A stretch of DNA of 64,000 nt from Flavobacterium sp. Its GTDB lineage: Bacteria; Bacteroidota; Bacteroidia; Flavobacteriales; Flavobacteriaceae. Shown one piece after another: positions 9,142 to 15,503 of this stretch. Every line of letters begins with the position of its first letter. Position 1 is the first letter of the stretch. The DNA lies in contig NZ_SEBS01000004.1 in the NCBI RefSeq assembly GCF_004211145.1, positions 62,001 through 126,000 on the forward strand, in the 5' to 3' direction. The notes under the pieces are model-generated. The model saw only the letters and a program-made list of their open reading frames with translations, ran no database searches and was not told the origin of the DNA. The translations under genes were made by a program, and so were the position numbers.

Positions 9142-10386
9142 CTACTTGAGATCCTTGAATCGGATGGCTGCGACGCTGTCGAGTTCGCGTTTCAAAGGTT
9201 CCATTTCGGCCATGAAACGCGGTTTGTATTTGGCGTTCATCGGTTCCGAATTCGGAAGTCGCAAACGCAGCGGATCGACCTGTACGCCATTTTTCCAAAA
9301 GCGGTAGCAAACGTGCGGACCGGTCGCCAGTCCTGTACTTCCGACGCGTCCGATTACGTCGCCTTGGGAAACGCGTTGGCCGCGGCGTGCGATGATTCTT
9401 GACATGTGCAGATATTGGGTCGAATACGTGCTGTTGTGTTTTACTTTCACGAAATTCCCGTTTCCGGCCGTGTAACCCGTTTGTTCGACGACGCCTGAAG
9501 CCGTGGTCATGATCGGAGTTCCGGTCGGGGCCGCGTAATCGGTTCCCTTGTGTGCCTTCCAGATTTGCTGCACGGGATGGAATCGGTTCCTTGAAAATCG
9601 CGAAGAGATGCGGCTGAATTTGAGAGGCGCTTTGAGGAACAGGTTTTTGAGCACTTTCCCGTCTTCGTCATAATATTGGATCTTGCCCGACGTCGTGTCC
9701 TGGGCGAACGGAAACGCGTAAATCAACTTGCCTTTGTATTCGAAAAATGCGGCTTCGAGATCTTCGACGCCATCGTAAACCGTGTCGTTTATGTAACGCT
9801 CGGTGAACGTCATCGCGAATTTGTCGCCTTTTTGCAATTTGAAGAAGTCGATCGACCAGGCGTAGATCGTAGAGATTTTACTTGCGAGCGCCGGATCGAC
9901 TTTTTGGCGTTCGAGTTCTTCGGTCAGGGAACCGTCGAGCGCGCCTGCTATCGTGCGTCGTTTGATTTGGATTGGACGCACTTTTTTATAGGCTTTCGCG
10001 ACCGAATCCCGCAGATCGATCACGTAATAACTCAATCGGTCGGGCTGATATATAAAGGCCTGGAGTTTTTTCGACGCGTCTTTCGTGCGAAGCATCGTAT
10101 ATGGTTTCCCGACGCGGATCTTGCGCACATCGAACGTATCGCGTATCGCTTCATTCACGTTGTGGATTTGGCTCGGGTTGAAGTTCTGCTTTTCGAGAAT
10201 GCTTCCGAACGTATCGCCGCTGACAACGGTGTCGTTCACGACGTCAAAATCATTGAGCTTGAACCCGAATTCCACGATGGCGGGTTTCGGTTTCGGAATG
10301 ATTGGATCTGGTTGTTCTTTTTCAGATTTGTTGCACGAGAACAGCAACATGAAAACCGGTAAGAGCAGTACGGATAGTCTTTTCAA
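9142..10386 (-). CDS. M23-family (LytM-type) metallopeptidase, lipoprotein
   Basis: 414 residues. Lipobox LLFSC (Cys18), a LysM/OapA-like segment at about 50-200, and a C-terminal M23 domain at about 270-380. Zinc and catalytic motif HKGTD gives His279 and Asp283; further His at 327 (YLHMS) and 358 (GPHVC). The usual final H-x-H is here H-x-C (His358, Cys360), so the third zinc ligand would be a cysteine. It starts 10 bases after the tryptophan dioxygenase stop codon and closes that operon. The family cleaves peptidoglycan cross-bridges; the substrate here is inferred. Confidence 0.9.
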   Translation of the reverse strand: MKRLSVLLLPVFMLLFSCNKSEKEQPDPIIPKPKPAIVEFGFKLNDFDVVNDTVVSGDTFGSILEKQNFNPSQIHNVNEAIRDTFDVRKIRVGKPYTMLRTKDASKKLQAFIYQPDRLSYYVIDLRDSVAKAYKKVRPIQIKRRTIAGALDGSLTEELERQKVDPALASKISTIYAWSIDFFKLQKGDKFAMTFTERYINDTVYDGVEDLEAAFFEYKGKLIYAFPFAQDTTSGKIQYYDEDGKVLKNLFLKAPLKFSRISSRFSRNRFHPVQQIWKAHKGTDYAAPTGTPIMTTASGVVEQTGYTAGNGNFVKVKHNSTYSTQYLHMSRIIARRGQRVSQGDVIGRVGSTGLATGPHVCYRFWKNGVQVDPLRLRLPNSEPMNAKYKPRFMAEMEPLKRELDSVAAIRFKDLK

Positions 10387-10396
10387 TTCGTTCGTC

Positions 10397-11341
10397 TTAT
10401 ACGGTTACACTTTTTTCCTCGCCCCAGTTCTTGAGTTCTTCCTCGCTCCACAGTTCGGGGAAAAAGATGCGGCGTTGGTATTTTGGGTGCATGTATTTCT
10501 TCCAGTCGCTGCCGCCGGTCGCTTCGCCGTCGCCATGTCCGCTTTCGATGTATTTTCGCGCGGCGTTCAAATGGCCCATGACCCAAGTCACGTTGACCGT
10601 GTGGTCGTAATGGCGCATGGCCTCGCGAAGTTCTGGATCTTTTTGGTCCTGCTGCGGCAATTGGGAGAATTTACGCCAAAGGTTGATGGTGTTGTATTCT
10701 TCCATATGTCGCAAAAACATATCCTTATATTTCTTCTCGAACTGTTGGATCAGATAGGTTTTCTTACCCGTGTGATAATCCTTGCCCGCGGCCTGCCAAT
10801 ACAAATGCTCGAATGCGTGCGAGTAAGGTGTTTCACGGTCGATGGTCGCACGGAAACGGTAATCGATAAGGTTTATGAGATCGGTCGACGCGAATTCGAT
10901 CAAGCGATATTGTGCGCTTTGGAATCCGCTCGCCGGCGTCAATGTATTTCGGAATTTCATGTATTGTTCGACTTCCATGCCATCGCCCATGATCGTAAAC
11001 GAATTGGTAAGCAAATCGAAGTAACGGCTGATGCGCATCAATCTTTCAGAGAAAAACTTCGTAGTCGGCTTTTCAGTATGACAGATCTGGTCGATTTCCC
11101 ACAAGATCATCTTGAACAGCAATTCGTTTACCTGATGATACATGATGAACACCATTTCATCGGGCAAAGTCGTGCGTTGCGTTTGGAGGTTGAGAAGCGC
11201 GTCGGTTTGGATGTAATCCCAATACGTTATCGGCTTTGACCATAGCAATCCCTCAAGATGCGTTTCGGTTTTTTGGTCGATTGCCTTGAATTTGTTTTCG
11301 AGTTGTTGCAGAATTTCTTCCGAAATGTTGTCGTTTGACAT
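10397..11341 (-). CDS. kynA: Tryptophan 2,3-dioxygenase
   Basis: Haem enzyme that opens the indole ring of L-tryptophan to N-formylkynurenine, the first step of the kynurenine route. 314 residues. Family block FIMYHQVNELLFK gives the distal-pocket His69. WVMGHLNAARKYI supplies the probable proximal His, followed by the substrate loop GEATGGSDWKKYM. It overlaps the upstream DUF3108 gene by one base (TAATG) and is followed 10 bases later by the M23 peptidase gene, so it sits in an envelope-type operon, not a catabolic one. Kynureninase, formamidase and kynurenine monooxygenase are absent from the window. Confidence 0.94.
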   Translation of the reverse strand: MSNDNISEEILQQLENKFKAIDQKTETHLEGLLWSKPITYWDYIQTDALLNLQTQRTTLPDEMVFIMYHQVNELLFKMILWEIDQICHTEKPTTKFFSERLMRISRYFDLLTNSFTIMGDGMEVEQYMKFRNTLTPASGFQSAQYRLIEFASTDLINLIDYRFRATIDRETPYSHAFEHLYWQAAGKDYHTGKKTYLIQQFEKKYKDMFLRHMEEYNTINLWRKFSQLPQQDQKDPELREAMRHYDHTVNVTWVMGHLNAARKYIESGHGDGEATGGSDWKKYMHPKYQRRIFFPELWSEEELKNWGEEKSVTV

Positions 11342-12114
11342 TACGGTTTGGCTTTTACTTTAAATGAATGTTTGAGTCCTTTGAAACTTTCGAGGTCGGC
11401 TTTGATCGAACCTACCGCGAGACTCGCCTTGATGCGGACCGGTATTTTGTTGTCGTCGTCTGAAATCCAGACTGTGAGGCTCTCTTCCTCTTTAAAGACG
11501 CGGCCCGATTGGACCAACGGTCGAAACATCATGGTTGGGACGGTCCCAAATTTAGTCGATATATCTTCGTTGCCAATGTATTTTAACTTAAACTTCAACA
11601 CCTCATCATCGAAAAACATATCGCATGAAACGGATTCGCCGACTTTCATTTTGTCGATATTCGGGTGATTGCGAAGATAGTAGAACATGGAAACGACGTC
11701 TTGCGTATTGTCGGGGATGACATAAGTTTTTTCCTTGTTTCGCTTGTAGTCTTTCACGAGCACTCGGTTTGCGGCTTGATTAAAGAAAGCTTCCTGGCTC
11801 CTGACGTATCCGCCTTCGTCGATCTTCCTCACGTGTTGCGACGGAATGCATGTGGTTTTATCGAAGTAGCTTTCGTATGTATCGTCGACTTTAAAGAAAA
11901 AACGCGACATCCCGACGGTCCAGCCTTTGCCTACCGAGTGGAAAACTTTTTTGCCGCCTCGGGTCGCTTCCTGGACTTCAAGCGTGGCGTATCCTGCGTT
12001 CACGACGCCGTAGTGGATTCGAAATTTAAAATACTCGCCCACTCCGAAAGCATCTTCTTTGGGGACAAATCCTACTGTTGCAATGAATAATAAGAATACT
12101 ATTACCTTTTTCAT
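11341..12114 (-). CDS. DUF3108-domain secreted protein
   Basis: 257 residues with signal peptide MKKVIVFLLFIATVGFVPKE, then a beta-rich DUF3108 domain (GVGEYFKFRIHYGVVNAGYA near the start, TVWISDDDNKIPVRIKASLAVG near the end). The family is periplasmic or outer-membrane-associated and functionally uncharacterised. First gene of the unit with tryptophan dioxygenase and the M23 peptidase; its TAA shares a base with the next ATG. Confidence 0.88.
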   Translation of the reverse strand: MKKVIVFLLFIATVGFVPKEDAFGVGEYFKFRIHYGVVNAGYATLEVQEATRGGKKVFHSVGKGWTVGMSRFFFKVDDTYESYFDKTTCIPSQHVRKIDEGGYVRSQEAFFNQAANRVLVKDYKRNKEKTYVIPDNTQDVVSMFYYLRNHPNIDKMKVGESVSCDMFFDDEVLKFKLKYIGNEDISTKFGTVPTMMFRPLVQSGRVFKEEESLTVWISDDDNKIPVRIKASLAVGSIKADLESFKGLKHSFKVKAKP

Positions 12115-12184
12115 AGCCTAAATTTACAGATTTTTTTTGCCGCTATTGGCAATATCCGTTCCAAAAAAAACTTAAAAACAAAAA

Positions 12185-12208
12185 ACCCGATCAGAAAACT
12201 GACCGGGT
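12185..12208 (-). terminator. Strong intrinsic terminator
   Basis: ACCCGATCAG, loop AAAA, CTGACCGGGT: ten-base arms with a central mismatch. On the minus strand it is followed by TTTTTTGTTTTT. It can end the candidate small RNA and any hppD read-through. Confidence 0.8.
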
Positions 12209-12284
12209 CAATGTTATTAACCAACCAAAAAACTATAAATTATGAAAAACTTATTACAAAGCGGGAAACCACCCCCGAATTGCT
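12185..12284 (-). ncRNA. Candidate small RNA of about 100 nt
   Basis: Minus-strand unit with every part of a stand-alone RNA gene. A perfect -7 box lies just upstream (12288-12295) with a -33 TTG 21 bases before it. Near the 5' end is a hairpin CGGG/CCCG (12262-12277), then an A/T-rich linker and a strong terminator hairpin with a T-run (12185-12208). No convincing protein is encoded on the minus strand. The gap lies between DUF3108 and hppD, both minus. An alternative on the plus strand is a 31-codon ORF beginning MKNLLQSGKPPPN at 12242, which I think is less likely. No RNA family was recognised. Confidence 0.5.
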
Positions 12285-12287
12285 CTG

Positions 12288-12319
12288 CAAAGATACGCTT
12301 GGTTTTTAAAGAATTACAA
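12288..12319 (-). promoter_or_regulatory. Promoter (-7 TATCTTTG, -33 TTG, 21-base spacing)
   Basis: Exact -7 box at 12288-12295 and a TTG at 12317-12319 on the minus strand. It faces no protein gene on its strand within 170 bases, which is why a small RNA is proposed. Confidence 0.55.
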
Positions 12320-12352
12320 GCAAAATCCCGCATTTAACACAAATTTTACAAT

Positions 12353-12364
12353 GAAAACGTTTTC
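12353..12364. promoter_or_regulatory. Perfect palindrome GAAAACGTTTTC
   Basis: A CG-centred 12-bp palindrome of the kind bound by LacI/GalR-type regulators. The same 12 bases, with matching flanks (ATG before, then G and a pyrimidine-TG after), occur again at the gdhA promoter (31809-31820). Here it lies about 60-70 bases upstream of the small-RNA -7 box and 38 bases past the hppD stop codon. Confidence 0.5.
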
Positions 12365-12401
12365 GCTGGCTGAATTTTTATGAAATCTATCAGATTTTTA
12401 A

Positions 12402-13562
12402 TTAAAGCGTTCCGCGTTTTTCCTGTTCGCGTTCGATCGATTCGAACAAAGCCTTGAAATTTCCGGCGCCGAAACCTTTCGCTCCCATGCGTTGGATGAT
12501 CTCAAAAAACAAAGTCGGCCTGTCCTGCAATGGTTTAGTGAAGATTTGGAGCAGATAACCTTCCTCGTCGGCGTCGACCAAGATCGCGAGTTTCTGAACC
12601 ACGCCCAGATCTTCCTTCATCATACTCATGTGCTCGCCCAAACGATCGGGAACTCCTTTGTAATATTCGTCAGGCGGAGCCGACAGGAATTCAACGCCAC
12701 GAGCGCGCAACTGCGTAACCGTAGTGATGATGTCGTCGGTCGCGATCGCAACGTGCTGGATCCCGGGACCGCCGTAGAAATCGAGGTATTCTTCGATCTG
12801 TGATTTTTTCTTTCCTTCGGCAGGTTCGTTGATCGGGAATTTGATGCGTCCGTTTCCGTTCGACATCACTTTACTCATCAGGGCCGAATATTCTGTGTTG
12901 ATCTGCTTGTCGTCGAACGAAAGGAAATTCACGAATCCCATCACGTCTTCGTACCATTTTACCCATTGGTTCATTTCGCCCCAACCGACGTTTCCGACCA
13001 TGTGATCGATGTATTTCAATCCCGTCGGTTCCGGCTTATAGTCGGATTCCCAAGCCTTGTAGCCCGGAAGGAAAATCCCGTTGTAGTTTTTGCGTTCCAC
13101 GAAAATGTGGACGGTTTCGCCGTATGTGTAGATTCCTGAACGCACGACTTCGCCGAATTCATCGGTTTCGACGGTCGGTTCCATAAATGGTTTCGCGCCT
13201 CTTTTCGTGGTTTCCTCGAACGCGCTTTTCGCGTCCTCCACCCAAAGTGCCGCGACTTTCACGCCGTCACCGTGTTTTTTGAGGTGATCGTTGATCGGCG
13301 AATCGGCCGTAAGCGGCGTGGTCAAGACCAATCGGATCTTGCCCTGTTGCAATACATACGATGTACGATCTTTCACGCCCGTTTCCAAACCTGCATACGC
13401 AACAGATTGGAATCCGAACGCCGTTTTGTAAAAGTGCGCCGATTGCTTAGCATTCCCGACATACATTTCCACGTAATCGGTTCCCAATAGCGGCAAAAAG
13501 TCTTGCGCGCCTTCAAATATTTTTTCGAGTCCGTATTCGACGGATTTTACTTCTTTGCTCAT
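12402..13562 (-). CDS. hppD: 4-hydroxyphenylpyruvate dioxygenase
   Basis: Converts 4-hydroxyphenylpyruvate to homogentisate in tyrosine catabolism (cytosolic, Fe(II)). 386 residues with two vicinal-oxygen-chelate modules (about 25-160 and 185-345). The iron triad is visible as His in YIDHMVGNV, His in GIQHVAIATDD and Glu or the equivalent acidic position in the EEGYLLQIFTKP block. The C-terminal helix FFEIIQRMGAKGFGAGNFKALFESIE is typical. It lies downstream of hmgA on the same strand, separated only by the inverted-repeat-flanked four-helix-bundle gene; the left inverted repeat starts at the base next to its ATG. Confidence 0.96.
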   Translation of the reverse strand: MSKEVKSVEYGLEKIFEGAQDFLPLLGTDYVEMYVGNAKQSAHFYKTAFGFQSVAYAGLETGVKDRTSYVLQQGKIRLVLTTPLTADSPINDHLKKHGDGVKVAALWVEDAKSAFEETTKRGAKPFMEPTVETDEFGEVVRSGIYTYGETVHIFVERKNYNGIFLPGYKAWESDYKPEPTGLKYIDHMVGNVGWGEMNQWVKWYEDVMGFVNFLSFDDKQINTEYSALMSKVMSNGNGRIKFPINEPAEGKKKSQIEEYLDFYGGPGIQHVAIATDDIITTVTQLRARGVEFLSAPPDEYYKGVPDRLGEHMSMMKEDLGVVQKLAILVDADEEGYLLQIFTKPLQDRPTLFFEIIQRMGAKGFGAGNFKALFESIEREQEKRGTL

Positions 13563-13600
13563 ATAATTAGCGAATTAGAAAATTAGCGGATTAGCGAATG
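13563..13600. repeat. Left inverted repeat of the four-helix-bundle element
   Basis: Built of degenerate 8-base words on the pattern AATTAGCG (four in a row, then AATG). It contains the TAA stop of the four-helix-bundle gene (13591-13593) and begins one base upstream of the hppD ATG. Confidence 0.85.
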
Positions 13601-13971
13601 TTTTCGATACGTTTAGAAGTACCGATTATTTTATTAAGTATTCGAATTATTGAATTCAATCTCTCCAAAAGTAAATTCGGTTTTGGATAATTTGGTATTG
13701 ATTGGCAGATAAACAGCCAGTATTCAGTTTCATCAGCTTCTTTCAAAGCGATTTTCATCTTATGGACAAAATCACGCTTGCTTTCGGCATTTTGGGCTTC
13801 CTTTACATTTGCTCCAATCGAAGTTCCTGATCGGATGACCTGCTTGGCAATCGTATATTTCCTTTGTAACTCCAAACTTTCCGTAAATTCGACAATTAAT
13901 ATTGAGAATTCGAAAGTGAGTTTTAAAATCGGATTTTGAGCATACTTCGCACTCATAGAAAATTCTGTCAT
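13591..13971 (-). CDS. Four-helix-bundle protein (23S rRNA intervening-sequence protein family)
   Basis: 126 residues, the normal family length. The family signature is clear: GTSIGANVKEAQNAESKRDF at about 49-68, then KMKIALKEADETEYWLF. Four amphipathic helices are expected, and homologues form pentameric bundles. Relatives include the ORF of 23S rRNA intervening sequences and Avd of diversity-generating retroelements; nucleic-acid binding has been proposed for the group. No reverse transcriptase is nearby. Start ATG at 13971; stop inside the left inverted repeat. A/T-richer than hppD and hmgA on either side, which suggests insertion. Confidence 0.88.
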   Translation of the reverse strand: MTEFSMSAKYAQNPILKLTFEFSILIVEFTESLELQRKYTIAKQVIRSGTSIGANVKEAQNAESKRDFVHKMKIALKEADETEYWLFICQSIPNYPKPNLLLERLNSIIRILNKIIGTSKRIENIR

Positions 13972-14008
13972 GGCTTATAATTTTAGGTTTGGCTTATATC
14001 TCGGACGC

Positions 14009-14046
14009 ATTCGCTAATCCGCTAATTTTCTAATTTGCTAATTATT
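14009..14046. repeat. Right inverted repeat of the four-helix-bundle element
   Basis: Reverse complement of 13563-13600 with one base different (T at 14037, C expected from the left arm). It contains the hmgA TAA stop (14042-14044) and two bases of the last hmgA codon. Confidence 0.85.
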
Positions 14047-15199
14047 CCACCCACGACTTATAGTACTGACCATCGTCGAGTCCCATCGCTTCCTCAGTAA
14101 CCATAAGCGGCGCGAACGTATCGACCATTACGGCCAATTCCTCGGTAACGGTTTTCCCGATCGAACGTTCCATAGCGCCAGGTGCAGGACCGTGAGGAAT
14201 TCCCTTCGGATGTAATGTAATATGGCCTTGTTCGATGTTGTTTCGGCTCATGAAATCCCCGTCGACATAGTACAAAACCTCATCGCTGTCGATGTTCGAA
14301 TGGTTGTATGGCGCCGGAATCGACTTCGGATGATAATCATACAAACGCGGACAGAACGAACACACCACGAATGTCGATGTCTCAAACGTTTGGTGAACCG
14401 GCGGCGGTTGGTGCACGCGTCCCGTAATCGGCTCGAAATTGTGGATCGAAAAACCGTACGGGAAATTATAACCGTCCCAGCCGATCACGTCAAAAGGATG
14501 CGTCGCGTACACCATTTCGTGCATCATGCCTTCCTTTTTGATCTTGATGATGAAATCGCCCTTTTCGTCATGGGTTTCTATTTCCGACGGCAATTTGAAA
14601 TCGCGTTCGCAAAACGGTGAATGTTCGAGCAATTGTCCCGACGCGTTCTTGTAGCGTTTCGGCGTGTAAAACGGCGCGTGCGATTCGACGTAGAACAATC
14701 GGTTGTCCTCGGTATCGAAATCGATCTGGTAAATCATGCCGCGCGGAATGATCAGGTAATCGCCGTACACGAAGTCGATGTTGCCCATCATCGTGCGCAG
14801 TTTCCCGCTTCCTTTGTGGATGAACAGCATTTCGTCGCTGTCGGCATTCTTATAAAAATAGGTGCGTAACGATTTTCGCGGCGCCGCCAGCCCGATCACG
14901 CAATCGCGATTGACGAGCATCGCTTTGCGGCTGTCGAGGAAATCGTCGGCAGGCTTCAATTCGAAACCTTTAAGAAGCAATGATTTTATGTTTTTGTCGA
15001 TGGCGATCTTCGGCTCGACCGAATACGACTTCAGGATTTCCTTGACCTGCGTGGGGCGATGCACGTGATACAGCAAAGACGAATGTCCGTGGAAACCCTC
15101 GGTCCCGAAAAGCTGCTCGTAGTACAAACCACCGTTTGGCTTCTCGAACTGAGTATGTCGCTTTTGTGGGAAATCGCCGAGTTTATGATAAATTGGCAT
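14042..15199 (-). CDS. hmgA: Homogentisate 1,2-dioxygenase
   Basis: Opens homogentisate to maleylacetoacetate, the step after HppD. 385 residues, the shorter bacterial form. Iron ligands fit His300 and Glu307 in NHSNIDSDEVLYY and His336 in PKGIPHGPAPG. Other family blocks: PRGMIYQIDF and FDVIGWDGYNFPYGFSIHNFEP. The protein starts MPIYHKLGDFPQKRHTQFEK. No good -7 box lies within 100 bases upstream. The best one is at 15404-15411, which would give a leader of about 200 bases containing a repeat hairpin and a 20-codon ORF. hppD is the next metabolic gene downstream. Confidence 0.96.
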   Translation of the reverse strand: MPIYHKLGDFPQKRHTQFEKPNGGLYYEQLFGTEGFHGHSSLLYHVHRPTQVKEILKSYSVEPKIAIDKNIKSLLLKGFELKPADDFLDSRKAMLVNRDCVIGLAAPRKSLRTYFYKNADSDEMLFIHKGSGKLRTMMGNIDFVYGDYLIIPRGMIYQIDFDTEDNRLFYVESHAPFYTPKRYKNASGQLLEHSPFCERDFKLPSEIETHDEKGDFIIKIKKEGMMHEMVYATHPFDVIGWDGYNFPYGFSIHNFEPITGRVHQPPPVHQTFETSTFVVCSFCPRLYDYHPKSIPAPYNHSNIDSDEVLYYVDGDFMSRNNIEQGHITLHPKGIPHGPAPGAMERSIGKTVTEELAVMVDTFAPLMVTEEAMGLDDGQYYKSWVE

Positions 15200-15210
15200 A
15201 TTTGGATTTT

Positions 15211-15327
15211 TTTAGCCACGAATTACACGAGTTTCGCTGATTCGGGCGATGAAAATGTGCTGGTAAAAAGGAAGAAACCAACGAATCCTGCGAAATCATA
15301 TCTCAGAAATCGGATATCGTGGCTAAA
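15211..15327. repeat. Inverted-repeat element, copy 1
   Basis: TTTAGCCACGA at 15211-15221 and TCGTGGCTAAA at 15317-15327 are perfect 11-base inverted ends. The left end continues ATTACACGAGTTTCGC. A diverged relative lies at 26592-26662. It looks like a small non-coding mobile-type (MITE-like) repeat in the hmgA leader. The whole 304-base gap 15200-15503 holds this element, a 20-codon ORF and a terminator. Confidence 0.6.
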
Positions 15328-15335
15328 AATAACCG

Positions 15336-15398
15336 TCACTCCGGATTTCGCTTGATCAGGAACTTCAAGTGTTGCAGTAAATCTTTCCAAGGTTTCAT
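15336..15398 (-). CDS. Possible 20-residue ORF upstream of hmgA (leader peptide or gene remnant)
   Basis: ATG at 15398, stop at 15336; product MKPWKDLLQHLKFLIKRNPE. A near-consensus -7 box GATATTTG (15404-15411) lies just before it, so translation would start almost at the 5' end. It is cut short 9 bases before the repeat element and may be the N-terminus of a gene the repeat destroyed. No homologue is recognised. Confidence 0.25.
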   Translation of the reverse strand: MKPWKDLLQHLKFLIKRNPE

Positions 15399-15454
15399 CC
15401 TAACAAATATCGGAAAAATTAAATTTTACGCCGCTTTTCTTACGGATAATTTAT

Positions 15455-15484
15455 AAAAACAAAAGGGGACGAATCGCCCCCTTT
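15455..15484 (-). terminator. Terminator of the amino-acid permease gene
   Basis: AAAGGGGGCGATTCGTCCCC with TTTTGTTTTT following on the minus strand, 20 bases after the permease stop codon. Confidence 0.75.
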
Positions 15485-15503
15485 GAAATATCCTAAGTTC
15501 CGA

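Larger units (their letters stand above)
13563..14046 (-). mobile_element. Intervening-sequence-like element: four-helix-bundle gene framed by 38-nt inverted repeats
   Basis: Arms at 13563-13600 and 14009-14046 are reverse complements over 38 bases with one mismatch. Between them lies one gene of the 23S-rRNA intervening-sequence/Avd-like four-helix-bundle family. The unit fills the whole space between the hmgA stop codon (inside the right arm) and the hppD start codon (next to the left arm). In some bacteria such as Leptospira and Coxiella, related ORFs sit in inverted-repeat-flanked inserts in 23S rRNA that RNase III removes. By analogy this looks like such an insert in an mRNA. No target-site duplication was identified. 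Confidence 0.55.

Noticed and set aside
12242..12337. Plus-strand ORF of 31 codons starting MKNLLQSGKPPPN
   Set aside because: It has no -7 box on its strand and runs through the minus-strand promoter and hairpin; the small-RNA reading explains more of the signals. Not fully excluded.
13591..13971. Diversity-generating retroelement (the protein resembles Avd)
   Set aside because: No reverse transcriptase, template repeat or variable repeat in the window.
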